Shown here: positions 43,667-52,218 of the stretch, piece after piece
Position numbering within the stretch: position 1 is the first letter of the stretch
How the letters are laid out: each line of letters begins with the position of its first letter
Assembly: GCA_020851115.1 (NCBI GenBank)
Contig: JADZDJ010000224.1
Location: forward strand, 33,130 to 97,129
DNA from: Pirellulales bacterium
GTDB taxonomy: Bacteria > Planctomycetota > Planctomycetia > Pirellulales > JADZDJ01
Direction of reading: 5' to 3'
DNA: 64,000 bases
Position numbers and translations under genes: made by a program
Notes under the pieces: model-generated
The model's database searches: none
Told to the model about the DNA's origin: nothing
What the model saw: the letters and a program-made list of their open reading frames with translations, nothing else

Positions 43667-43999
43667 TCAAATATCGTGGTCGCTGGGATTTGCTCCTTGT
43701 CCATTGTCCTTGGTCCCTGCAGTGGAAGTGTTAGTTCCAGGGGATTGGAGATTTGCTCGTATCCACGCGGTCACCTGGTGAATCGTTTCGACAAGTGCCT
43801 CTTCGTTGGCTGGGAAGAAAGTACATCCGCTCGAAAGCTTGTTGGTGGACATACTGGACCAGTTGCGAGCCAGGGTGTAGTCGAAATAGGTGAAGCCGTT
43901 CAGGCTCTGACGGCGATGCACAAACGCGACGATGTCTTGGCAGCGAATGGTATGCACGGGCTTGCTAGGCGTGAGGATGGTTTGTTTCTTGTCTGTCAT
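43667..43999 (-). CDS. Divergent PC4-like family protein (copy D)
   Basis: A 110-aa protein with the same segment order as copies A-C but much diverged: KPVHTIRCQDIVAFVHRR, FTYFDYTLARNW, then a Ser/Thr-rich insertion and the helix ALVETIHQVTAWIRAN. The Trp of the first strand is lost, and the C-terminal tail is disordered. AAGGAG precedes the ATG at 43999. It follows the vWA gene by 170 bp, so it could be read from the same transcript. Confidence 0.55.
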   Translation of the reverse strand: MTDKKQTILTPSKPVHTIRCQDIVAFVHRRQSLNGFTYFDYTLARNWSSMSTNKLSSGCTFFPANEEALVETIHQVTAWIRANLQSPGTNTSTAGTKDNGQGANPSDHDI

Positions 44000-44169
44000 T
44001 GTTTGGCTCCTTGGTCGGTAGAATGGTGAAGGGAGAACGTGTAGGTTGTTGCGGTAGGGGTGTTTTACTAAGTCTTGAGGAAGTCTTGAATAATGGGGTC
44101 CTTCTGTAAGAGTGTTGTTGTTGCTAATGGTGAAACCTGTCTGGCTGCGGCTCCTGGCCTGTTGAATCA

Positions 44170-46140
44170 TTATTGCTGGGTAGTCTGCAATGAGGTTATG
44201 GTGAGTGCTGTCGGTCCTTTTCCAATGACAAGTTGTGCGTGGTCAGGTAGAGGTTCCAGAAACGCCAAGCGATAGAACGGGATTCGCAGTTCGGCCGCTG
44301 CAGTTCGGAATAATTCTGGAAGCTCGGTTGACTTGGCTGTGGGCAGCAGGACGCCACCTGTGCTCTGGGTCAAGTTGGTCAGAATGTCGCGGTCGAGCTC
44401 GGCGGTTTGCAATGCTATGACGTGGACCGTGGTCTGTTGTTGACGACACCGTGTGATTAGCTCTGCCAGGCCGGGGCCTCCGACGGTGTCGCGGCCATCT
44501 GTGAACAATACGATCGCTCGTCGACCGGAACGTGTCTGGAGGTCTTCTACGGCCTGAGCTAACGCTTGCATTAGGGCAGTCTTGCCGCGGGCTGCCAGTT
44601 GTAGCCGGTTGGCATACGCAGAGGGTTTATCGGTCCAGTCGGCTATGGGACGGAGATTTGTTGCGAAGGCGGTTACCTTGAGCTCGGCCTGCCCTTGAAG
44701 CTCCGTAAGGAGCCGTGCAGCTCCGGTTCCTACCTGGAGAAGCGGTTGGCCGGAGGTGCTGTTCGATTCGTCCAGCAGGAGGACAACGGAAAGTCGGTCA
44801 CCAGTGGGCGTAAACACGGTGGACAGATTGGGAGTAATGAAAGCGGTTCCGTGTTTCACGTGGAAATCCTTTGCTTTTAGATTCGGCATAAACTGACCGC
44901 TATCAAGCCGGATATCCAAGTCCACAAGGGTAATCGGGGATAGCGTGGACGTGTTAACGCGTCGAAACGCCGCACGTACTCCTGGAGGTAGGACTGCTGG
45001 TTGTGCATTTGCTTCGTCACGACTCCATTGTGCCACTCGATCGATAGCTGGTGACGGGTCCAGGGCGTGTTCTTCAGCAATTGCCTTAGCCAAGTCGTAC
45101 CTTGACTTGCGGAGCGGGTGCAAGCGGGGTAGAGAATCTCCCCAATCGAGGAGCATGGCGAAGGTCGCCGTGATGTGTGCCTGTCGGACGGTGTTGACTT
45201 CTGCTTGGGCGTCGTGAACTCGCGTTTCCGCCTGTTGCGCATCCGTCCGAGCTTTCTGCTCGGCCGTTTTTGCAGTTTCTGTGTCGGTTTTCATCTGGGC
45301 AACCGCGTGACCGAGCTTCTGCAATTCGGTCTGCTGGGTGGAAATTGTCGCTTGCAACTCAGTCTTGGTGCGAGCCTCCACGGCGAGTTGTGCTGCCGCG
45401 TTCTGCAAGGCGGCCTGACGCTCTACATCCTGTTTCGTCAGACGCTGGGCGGTCCGATTTGCCGTGTCGTACGCTCGTGCCAAATGCAGTCGCTCAAGCT
45501 GGGAAACGGCGAGCGTGTCGCTAAGCGAATGGTCTCGGGCGGTCGTGATTGCCCGCTGAAAGAACTGCTCCGCGTCGCCTCCGGCAGCGGCTTGACCTGC
45601 CGAAACGAGGGAATCGTATAGTCTTTGGGTCAAAACAGCACGCCAGTGTCGCGAAGCTGGCCGGTCAAGCCGTTTGGAAATCATGTCGACCACTGCCGGC
45701 CAGTCGCCCGCTTGACCGAGTGCGGAAAGCTTGATTTCCAATTCGGCTCGGTCGCGGTCCAGAACCAACGATGCGAGGCCGGGGGTAAGGGAAATCAAAT
45801 ACGAAAAGACGGCGGTGGTGACGAGGAGAATCCCCCCCTGAAGGATGCCGCGAACGAAATTGCGGCCGGTCCGGCTCGTGTTTTCCTCAGCAAAGTAAGG
45901 TCCAATTGGATTACCACCAATGTTTCCTGGGCGGAAGTAGCTTCGCGCCGTGGAAGCAGGCATGACCAGGTTCGCAATCTCGCACAACGCAAGCAGACCG
46001 AGCATTACGAGTACGTGGAAGGCATCGGTCCATGCTAGGAGCGGGAGAGCAGTTAAGAGTACAGCTACCCGCGTAATACGTGACGGCCAACTGGTCGGTT
46101 TTGTGATGGTTGCCGGATTGGCTCCTACGATTGGTCGCAT
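44170..46140 (-). CDS. Membrane-anchored vWA-domain protein with coiled coil
   Basis: A 656-aa protein with two or three membrane helices in the first 120 residues (about 25-60 and 98-118), a long Gln/Ala/Thr-rich coiled coil (about 225-320), and a C-terminal vWA domain (about 450-635). The vWA metal site (MIDAS) is complete: DESNS (457-461), a Thr in RGKTALMQAL, and FTDGRDT. It thus probably binds a protein ligand in a Mg-dependent way, with the vWA side in the same compartment as the coiled coil. It is encoded 30 bp after a tubulin-like protein, so the two likely form one machine. AAGGA precedes the ATG. Confidence 0.8.
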   Translation of the reverse strand: MRPIVGANPATITKPTSWPSRITRVAVLLTALPLLAWTDAFHVLVMLGLLALCEIANLVMPASTARSYFRPGNIGGNPIGPYFAEENTSRTGRNFVRGILQGGILLVTTAVFSYLISLTPGLASLVLDRDRAELEIKLSALGQAGDWPAVVDMISKRLDRPASRHWRAVLTQRLYDSLVSAGQAAAGGDAEQFFQRAITTARDHSLSDTLAVSQLERLHLARAYDTANRTAQRLTKQDVERQAALQNAAAQLAVEARTKTELQATISTQQTELQKLGHAVAQMKTDTETAKTAEQKARTDAQQAETRVHDAQAEVNTVRQAHITATFAMLLDWGDSLPRLHPLRKSRYDLAKAIAEEHALDPSPAIDRVAQWSRDEANAQPAVLPPGVRAAFRRVNTSTLSPITLVDLDIRLDSGQFMPNLKAKDFHVKHGTAFITPNLSTVFTPTGDRLSVVLLLDESNSTSGQPLLQVGTGAARLLTELQGQAELKVTAFATNLRPIADWTDKPSAYANRLQLAARGKTALMQALAQAVEDLQTRSGRRAIVLFTDGRDTVGGPGLAELITRCRQQQTTVHVIALQTAELDRDILTNLTQSTGGVLLPTAKSTELPELFRTAAAELRIPFYRLAFLEPLPDHAQLVIGKGPTALTITSLQTTQQ

Positions 46141-46170
46141 GTTTTGTTCCTTTACTGTTGGAGGGTGGTA

Positions 46171-48282
46171 TTAAAGGTCACTGCCGTCGGCGAAATCGAC
46201 GGCGAGGCCCTTTAGAAAGTCAGTTCCGTTGAGAAAGTAGAGACCAGGGTTGGGGTCCAGACTGGCGAGTCGCACATTGTGGGTTAGGTACGTGGTGAAC
46301 ACGTCACTCATGTTGGTCACGGAAGCGATGAATAATGTCACGGCGTTAAGTGACGCGGACATTTCGTTGGCGACAACAACCGTTGTGTGCGGCGATTGGT
46401 CCTGAATAATCTTCATGAGCTTGTCGGCAGTGTCCAAAGCCACAGGTGGGAGGACGTGAATTTGTCGCTCGACGAGCTTCACAGGTTCGCCTCCCCAGGG
46501 CGGCGTAAAATCACATTGCAGACTCGCGATACGACTGCCAATCGTTTCAATACGTGGCGGTTGGGCCGACGTAATTGCTGCCAAACCCGCTACGGTTACC
46601 TGGTGGACGGAGGACACAAGAATATTGGCGAGGTGTTCGTCCGACGCATCCTCGGGAAGCTGGAGCAATTCGGGAAAAACAGCATCAATCGACTTAGGAA
46701 TAACCGTCGGCTCTAGCTGTCGAGGCCTACTTCGCGGGACAAGGCTGTCGAGTTGCGTGGCGATCGTCGTGAGGCGTGTCATGAGGTACTCGTACTCCGA
46801 GGCGACCTGAGCTCTGGCCGAAAGGAGGGCTTCGACTTCGCTTGTTCGTTGCTCGACGTGGTCGGTCAATGCTCGAAGGTGACTAGCGTCAACGGTAATT
46901 GCGTCATTGGAAGGCTTCTGGCCCGTCAGCAATTGACGAAATCGCGTCAAGATGCCGGGCCGCTGACGGTCGCGGATGCGCTTCATCATCGTGCGTGTGA
47001 GGGCGTGGCGATGATGTTCGATTTGTGCCAGTTCAGCGTTTCGGTTGGCGATTTCCGCGTCCAGGATATGCAGCGACGTGACCTGCTGGATTAGGCGCGC
47101 TCGGGCCTCTGCGACAGTGAGAGGTGCGATTGCCCAGACAGCGTGTGCATTGGAAAGCCGCAGCACTTCAGTAGTGGCCAACGTAGCATCGACTGTAACC
47201 GTATACCGGAATGCTGGCGATGCGATGTCTGCGATCAGTTCGGCAGCGTCCACATATGCGGCACGGGCAACGATCCCATCAAGGTCTTCGCGGGGCAAAG
47301 GCTGGCGGTCGGTATTCAGTTCCAACCGCTGAATGAGAGAAGGCTGGGGGCGACAATCCTTGTGGGCTTGTCGCAGTGTGCGACAATATCCCGGTGCGAT
47401 GTCACGTGCAACATGGTGAATCGGGTGCAACGGTGCGAAATGGCCGGAGCGGCAGAGAGTGATGTTTCCCAACGGCCCATTGACACTGTAATTCGGTGCG
47501 TCGCCGTCCAAGATATCGGTGACTGATTGGGATTGAATCGCCTGCTCGAATTCAAGCATGTATCGCGTCCGCTGTTGCCTATCTTCACCGCAGGGCGGTA
47601 GTTCCGCCAGAAACGCAGAGCGAATATTGCGAGGGTGTTGGGACGGAGACGTGACGTAATTGATGATCTCCGCAATGCCCGCAGCGCCATTCCAGTGGAC
47701 CCTTGCTCCGCCAAGGTTGGCGTAGGACAGAGAGCCAGTAATGTGGAATTCGACATGGGCCACAACACTGCAGGTCTCCAGGATGGCCCGAGCGAATGCG
47801 TCTACGGTCAATTGCAATCCGCCAGAGGCGGTGCCGCCGGCTACGCTGCCCGCAGCGATGAAGCGGACGGACTTGATCGTACCGCCGGATATCTGAATCA
47901 GGATGTCCAGCAATTCCCCCTTGAGGAATGACTGCATCTGGTGCGACGCGAGGAATTCCTCAGTTGCCAGACGCCCCAATGGCCGGAGTTGGCCGAGCCC
48001 AGTCTCCGCATTCATTCCCGCGACGTTCTGAATCACAGCTTGGAGAGCTTTAGACGCACGCTTGGCAAGGGTCCGGGCTGTGTGACCTTGTCCAAGTATG
48101 CAAAGCTTGATGTTTGGCTGGTGTAGAGAATCGCTAAGGGATTGGAGTTCCTTTTCGACGTCCAATACAATGACGAGGTCGGCCCTACACATCCTGCCAT
48201 AACGGGCCAGTTGGGCGTTGTTCCCGCCCTGCAGAATGAGAATGCGGAGGTGAGTGCGTTTCTTGCGGTAGCTGATAGTCAT
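46171..48282 (-). CDS. Tubulin/FtsZ-like protein (Tubulin_2-like)
   Basis: A 703-aa protein whose N-terminal ~350 residues look like a bacterial tubulin-like GTPase. LRILILQGG (12-20) fits the first strand and N-terminal Gly loop, LVIVLDVEKEL (36-46) the second strand with an Asp, and FIAAGSVAGGTASGGLQL (141-158) the tubulin signature, normally GGGTGSG, here with Ala replacing one Gly. The C-terminal half contains a long helical region (about 405-520) and a final alpha/beta part (SPHTTVVVANEMSAS). The family is known in bacteria next to vWA proteins; plasmid-borne members may act in segregation or conflict. TAGGAG precedes the ATG. Confidence 0.6.
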   Translation of the reverse strand: MTISYRKKRTHLRILILQGGNNAQLARYGRMCRADLVIVLDVEKELQSLSDSLHQPNIKLCILGQGHTARTLAKRASKALQAVIQNVAGMNAETGLGQLRPLGRLATEEFLASHQMQSFLKGELLDILIQISGGTIKSVRFIAAGSVAGGTASGGLQLTVDAFARAILETCSVVAHVEFHITGSLSYANLGGARVHWNGAAGIAEIINYVTSPSQHPRNIRSAFLAELPPCGEDRQQRTRYMLEFEQAIQSQSVTDILDGDAPNYSVNGPLGNITLCRSGHFAPLHPIHHVARDIAPGYCRTLRQAHKDCRPQPSLIQRLELNTDRQPLPREDLDGIVARAAYVDAAELIADIASPAFRYTVTVDATLATTEVLRLSNAHAVWAIAPLTVAEARARLIQQVTSLHILDAEIANRNAELAQIEHHRHALTRTMMKRIRDRQRPGILTRFRQLLTGQKPSNDAITVDASHLRALTDHVEQRTSEVEALLSARAQVASEYEYLMTRLTTIATQLDSLVPRSRPRQLEPTVIPKSIDAVFPELLQLPEDASDEHLANILVSSVHQVTVAGLAAITSAQPPRIETIGSRIASLQCDFTPPWGGEPVKLVERQIHVLPPVALDTADKLMKIIQDQSPHTTVVVANEMSASLNAVTLFIASVTNMSDVFTTYLTHNVRLASLDPNPGLYFLNGTDFLKGLAVDFADGSDL

Positions 48283-48372
48283 GCGAAGCTCCTAGAGAGA
48301 GGTAAAGGGGAAGTAAAATGGCCTGTAGGGAAGGGGTGACCTTGTGGTACGGTTGAAAGACTCATAAAACGA

Positions 48373-48837
48373 CTAAAAGGGTATGTCGGCCGATTCGTCG
48401 ATATTGTGGCATCCGCGCATTAGCGTACAGAAGTCTGGGCCATCCGTTTCGAGCCACCATCCGTTGCGGTGGACGAAGAACCGGTCATTCCCGGAGCGGT
48501 GGGTGTGCAGCAACGTTAAGCGATTGTGGCGGTATATTCGGATGCTGGTGTTCGTATTGAATGCAGAGACGCGTTCCATTCTCGGAAAGAAAACATATGA
48601 TTCGGAATCCCACACGATGTACTTGTCCACGTCATTGTCATTGAACCCAACAGGGACTTGGTCCAAAGTCACAGACAAACTAATACTCAGGCAACGCTTT
48701 CGGGTCTCGACGTGCAATTCAGCAAAGGCGGTGTACAGTCTAAGAACGCGGACGCGAAACTTCGTCTTGACTGAGCCATCGGAACGGAGCTCCAAGAAAC
48801 CAAGGTCACATGGGGAGGAGAGTCGGAGTCTCGTCAT
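48373..48837 (-). CDS. Hypothetical protein upstream of the tubulin-like gene
   Basis: A 154-aa, mostly beta-strand protein (FRVRVLRLYTAFAELHVETRKR, CLSISLSVTLDQVPVGF, DKYIVWDSESYVFFP, TSIRIYRHNRLTLLH) with no recognised family. It lies 90 bp before the tubulin-like gene on the same strand, so it is probably the first gene of that operon and a candidate third component. No signal or membrane segment; no strong ribosome site. Confidence 0.55.
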   Translation of the reverse strand: MTRLRLSSPCDLGFLELRSDGSVKTKFRVRVLRLYTAFAELHVETRKRCLSISLSVTLDQVPVGFNDNDVDKYIVWDSESYVFFPRMERVSAFNTNTSIRIYRHNRLTLLHTHRSGNDRFFVHRNGWWLETDGPDFCTLMRGCHNIDESADIPF

Positions 48838-48882
48838 GATTCAAACCTGTTTGCGTTAAGAATGGGGATATGGTCTATGCAC

Positions 48883-49857
48883 TTAGCTGTCGTCGTTAAG
48901 TTGATTCCCGTAAACCGTCCACGCTGATTTGTCAGGGACAACGCGGCCGTACAGCTCCAAGTATTCAGGCGGTGAGACCTTTTCGACTAATGCCCTAATC
49001 TCTTCTGGCTTGCGGCTGTGACCTTGTCGGTCTAGCTCGATCCAGCTTCGTTGACCTCGGTCGCGGAATGGGAGATTTCCACGAGTTGCGAACAACAAGA
49101 GTTCATGACTACATCTCCACCAATTGCCAAGACCTAGTTGGGGTTTTACCCAGACGAAGCAGGACCTATATGAAAAACCCCATGCCTCGATGACGGTAAA
49201 GGCTACCGGAAGGAATCCATTGGTTGTCCAGAGATGCAGGTGGCAATTGTCGGCGGCGAGTTCGGCAACGGGCTCGGCAGCAATCTGTTCGAACGGCAAC
49301 GTGGGGTAGTAGTTGTCAGTGGCTGCCCGCGTGCCCTGGTTACTGTATTTCCAAGGCGGGTCGGCGTAGATTGTGGAGAACCAACGCCCTTCGGCGACAA
49401 GCTTATGGAGGTCGCGGACGAAGCGATTGCAAGAGTGAGTCTCGGGCAGGATCGTGTCTTTCACCGCTTGCTGTTTGGCTAATCGCAGTAAGCCGGCGGT
49501 CGTCGGTTCCTGCCGGGACTCGACGCACTCACGGACGTATCGGCCGAAGGTTGCGGCTGAAGCCGGCCTTGAAGAAGATTCAGGGTATCGTACACTGAAT
49601 AGGGTTGAGTTACCCCAAGATAAACGACTTACGTCAAATTGACGATTTTGGCGTTTGCCGTAAGTCCTTACTGTTTCGTTGTTTCCGTTTTTATTGTGGA
49701 ATGACCTGGTGAGTTCGGGATTAAGATGCCTATTCCGGTCATCCTGGGCGTTTGTAATCGTCTGAGTCGAGGGAAGCCTAAAACGCGGAACAAAATGAAC
49801 CGTGCTGTGCCCGAGTGGGCGCGGGGGAGAGACTGGGGAGAACTGGATGCGAACCAT
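48883..49857 (-). CDS. MT-A70 family adenine methyltransferase, start uncertain
   Basis: A 324-codon frame whose C-terminal ~180 residues are an MT-A70 N6-adenine methyltransferase: TIYADPPWKYSNQG (catalytic DPPW), NYYPTLPFEQI, HLHLWTTNGFLPVAF, SCFVWVKPQLGLGNWWR, HELLLFATRG and RKPEEIRALVEKVSP. Residues ~95-130 (FGRYVRECVESRQEPTTAGLLRLA) look like a genuine preceding segment. The first ~80 residues are low quality, overlap palindromes and contain no other ATG, so the gene is probably truncated at its 5' end or starts at a GTG. It is the last gene before the right end of the element. It may modify element DNA against restriction. Confidence 0.7.
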   Translation of the reverse strand: MVRIQFSPVSPPRPLGHSTVHFVPRFRLPSTQTITNAQDDRNRHLNPELTRSFHNKNGNNETVRTYGKRQNRQFDVSRLSWGNSTLFSVRYPESSSRPASAATFGRYVRECVESRQEPTTAGLLRLAKQQAVKDTILPETHSCNRFVRDLHKLVAEGRWFSTIYADPPWKYSNQGTRAATDNYYPTLPFEQIAAEPVAELAADNCHLHLWTTNGFLPVAFTVIEAWGFSYRSCFVWVKPQLGLGNWWRCSHELLLFATRGNLPFRDRGQRSWIELDRQGHSRKPEEIRALVEKVSPPEYLELYGRVVPDKSAWTVYGNQLNDDS

Positions 49858-50583
49858 CGGGAGACCTTGCGATTCGACGCAGGCCTCCGCCTTCGGTCCC
49901 TATAATTCTGGTTTCACCGTAGTTTATCATAGCCGAGCGAACAGAGTTTTGCAAGCGTGTGTCGGCAATTTTGTCTGCATGAGGGACAGAGAACCGTTGC
50001 ACAGGGGATTTGCAGGGCGAACGGCGGGCATCAGTGTGTTGCCCAATTTTTGAACCGAAATCAGAGTCATTCGTTTCTGCAAGACGACGGCGTATCATTC
50101 GAGGAAAAAGCGGCGCAGATTCTCAGGTATTGTCATTTCGTCAGTGCTACCCTCCGGTAGGTCCGTGCCCAGCCGAAGACCGTATGTGCGGTTGGCTATA
50201 CGAACGACTTCGCGAACCTTCTGTTCGACATTCCGCACCACGATGCCCGTCTCGCGATTTATTTTCAACCTGTCTGTGGAAGACGGTCATGAGATTCAGT
50301 GTCAAGCACAGTGACGGCTCGTCGACCATAGGCAGTTTGGGACGCGGAACCAGCGCCCGGGCAAACGCCAGCGACAGCCCTGCTCGATACCGCGGACAGG
50401 TTGCATACACGATCCGTGAAGTCGTGGCAAGATGGCGTGCCCTGCCACCACCGCGGCGGCATCGGTGGCATCGGTCACGCTTGTGGCGCGCAATCGCCAG
50501 ACCATCTTAGACTGAGTGAGCCGATGAGAGGGTCCAGGCGGGCCCTGCTCAACATTCCACGCAGCCGCCACGCAACTTCCGTG
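49858..50583. other. Right-end junction region without genes
   Basis: I find no supported gene between the MT-A70 gene and the right att copy. At about 49830-49915 the minus strand has tRNA-like pieces: a T-arm-like GATGG-TTCGCAT-CCAGT, a 6-bp AGAATT/AGTTCT acceptor-like pairing and a hairpin with TCGAAT in its loop, but the fold is too imperfect to call a tRNA. The rest looks like decayed element DNA. Confidence 0.35.
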
Positions 50584-50605
50584 CTGCCACCGATTTGCCA
50601 CCGAT
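50584..50605. other. Candidate attachment site, right copy
   Basis: CTGCCACCGATTTGCCACC and three more bases match the left repeat at 2137-2158 in 20 of 22 positions, same orientation. It lies 63 bp from the 3' end of tRNA-Leu, so insertion occurred beside rather than within that tRNA. Confidence 0.5.
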
Positions 50606-50624
50606 TCCGGGGCAAGAAATGAGA

Positions 50625-50655
50625 AAGGACTTACGCCGAATCGACGTAAGTCCTT
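50625..50655. terminator. Perfect 11-bp hairpin downstream of tRNA-Leu
   Basis: AAGGACTTACG (50625-50635) and CGTAAGTCCTT (50645-50655) with a 9-nt loop lie 12 bp past the tRNA 3' end on its transcript side, a likely terminator for the tRNA. A related GACTTACG/CGTAAGTC pair with CGTAAGTCCTTA occurs inside the element at 49626-49666, so the right end may also reuse this sequence. Confidence 0.5.
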
Positions 50656-50667
50656 ATGCTGCAACAG

Positions 50668-50751
<84 letters not shown>

Positions 50752-51107
50752 AGTTAATTGGATAAATATCAGTTTACCTTCGTCATAGACAACGTCAAGC
50801 CATTTTTTGGTTGCATTAAACGGTGAAATCCCTCGAGCGGTAAGGTTACTACCGCCCGGCTGGCCTAAACATTTATTTTTCACGGTGGATTCGGGTAAAA
50901 AAGATCGTTATGGAGTTTGGTTTTCTGGGAAAATTGCCCCCTCCCGTGCCGGCATCGGCTTATTCCGCGTGGGAAAGCGGCAATTATTTTTTACGCCAAC
51001 GATCATTGCAATCGCTAAAATCGCTAGATCTCCAGGCTTTGTTTGCAACCTATAATTGGATAATCGAACGAATCGGCGGCAACTCCGACCCGCGACCCAC
51101 CCAATTC
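50752..51107. other. Gene-free stretch upstream of the duplicated-domain protein
   Basis: I see no gene here. The stretch contains the tRNA-Leu promoter region on the minus strand and the 5' flank of the next plus-strand gene; no repeats are evident. Confidence 0.4.
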
Positions 51108-52169
51108 ATGAACGCGACGATTGCTTCCCCGATCGGCAACGAGGCGCCGGCTGAAACTGCCGCCAAGGCGACGCTCCCGGCGGAAAAATATCCCGCCAAG
51201 CATTTCCGCCGCGGCAAGTGGGTGCAAATTCGCTCGGAAGCGGAAATCCGGGCCACGCTCGACGCCGACGGCAATCTCGAAGGCCTGCCCTTCATGCCCG
51301 AACAGATCAAGTACTGCGGGCGAAAGTTCCGCATCTATCGCCGCGCGGATCGCGTCTATTTGGACCATCATCATTTCGTGGTGCGGCTAAAAAACACCGT
51401 GCTCTTGGACGACCTGCGTTGCGACGGCTCGGCGCATGGCGGCTGCCAAATGAAATGCACGATGTTCTGGAAACACGATTGGCTCCGGCCGGCGTCGGCT
51501 CCTACCGAAGGGGAGCAACGCGCCGTTCCGCCGACCCTGATCTCGTTGACGAACCATAAAAAAAACGGCGTGCCTTCAACCTCGCTCCCTCTTCGGGCAC
51601 CGACCGAAGGTTGGTCGGGAGAAGCGAGAAGCGGTGAGATATTCACTTGTCAGGCCACCGAATTGGCGCGCATCGGCTCGCGTCTTTCCGGCTGGGATCC
51701 CCGCCAGTACCTCGGCGACGTGCTGCATGGCGAGCGGAGCATCGGCGAGGCGATGACGCTCATGGGCAAGCAAGCGCGAAATACGCTGCGGCGCTGGTTC
51801 CCCGGAAAAAAATCGCAAAATCCGTCCCGCAAGCCGTCGAAGCCCGCGGGCGCGCCCTTGAATTTGCAACCCGGTGAATTGGTGGAAGTCAAAAGTTGGG
51901 AGGAGATCGAGGAGACGCTCAACTCGGACAGCCGGCTGCGGGGGTTGGGCTTTTCCCCCGACATGATCCCCTTCTGCGGCAAAAAGTTCCGCGTAACGAG
52001 CCGCGTCGAGCGGATGATTTTGGAGTGGACCGGCGAACTCAAGCAACTCCGCGATACGGTGGCCCTCGATACCGTGCATTGCGACGGCAGTTCATGCCGC
52101 GGCTGTCCGCGGAATTGTTTCTTCCTCTGGCGCGAAGACTGGCTGAAACGCGCGGAAGAAGACCGTTAA
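51108..52169 (+). CDS. Protein with two copies of a Cys-rich ~90-aa domain
   Basis: A 353-aa cytosolic protein made of two related domains (about 35-125 and 250-345). Each runs G-x-(L/W)-V-x-(I/V)-(R/K)-S-x-x-E-I, a P-x-x-I-x-(Y/F)-CG-(R/K)-KFR strand, then CDGS-x-x-x-GC-x-x-x-C-x-x-F-W-x-(H/E)-DWL. The four Cys of each copy suggest a metal site. Single-domain relatives exist, to my knowledge, near secondary-metabolite or polysaccharide genes, without known function. The second half of the linker (about 130-240) is Pro/Ser-rich. The ATG at 51108 is chosen because upstream codons give a non-conserved extension. Confidence 0.65.
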   Translation: MNATIASPIGNEAPAETAAKATLPAEKYPAKHFRRGKWVQIRSEAEIRATLDADGNLEGLPFMPEQIKYCGRKFRIYRRADRVYLDHHHFVVRLKNTVLLDDLRCDGSAHGGCQMKCTMFWKHDWLRPASAPTEGEQRAVPPTLISLTNHKKNGVPSTSLPLRAPTEGWSGEARSGEIFTCQATELARIGSRLSGWDPRQYLGDVLHGERSIGEAMTLMGKQARNTLRRWFPGKKSQNPSRKPSKPAGAPLNLQPGELVEVKSWEEIEETLNSDSRLRGLGFSPDMIPFCGKKFRVTSRVERMILEWTGELKQLRDTVALDTVHCDGSSCRGCPRNCFFLWREDWLKRAEEDR

Positions 52170-52218
52170 CCGCTCAACAACTAAGTCGTCGTAAAGGAAT
52201 AACTTACCGAATTGGAAA

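Larger units (their letters stand above)
2137..50605. mobile_element. Integrated mobilisable plasmid-like element (~48.5 kb)
   Basis: The stretch carries an integrase and excisionase-like gene at its left end, ParA, RepA with iterons, a MobF relaxase with coupling-protein-like ATPase and accessory protein, restriction-modification genes and several small genes of plasmid type, with host genes on both sides. It is bounded by a 22-bp imperfect direct repeat (20 of 22 identical) at 2137-2158 and 50584-50605, and the right copy lies 63 bp from the 3' end of tRNA-Leu. No type IV secretion channel genes are present, so transfer would need a helper. The exact ends are inferred. The broken elements at 3.8-4.4 kb show that more than one element has used this place. 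Confidence 0.75.

Noticed and set aside
50010..50510. Overlapping frames in the right-end junction
   Set aside because: No ribosome site, Arg/Ser-rich composition, and no known motif; treated as decayed element DNA.
2137..50605. Complete integrative conjugative element
   Set aside because: A relaxase and coupling-like ATPase are present but no VirB/Tra channel genes were found, so it is called mobilisable, not self-transmissible.
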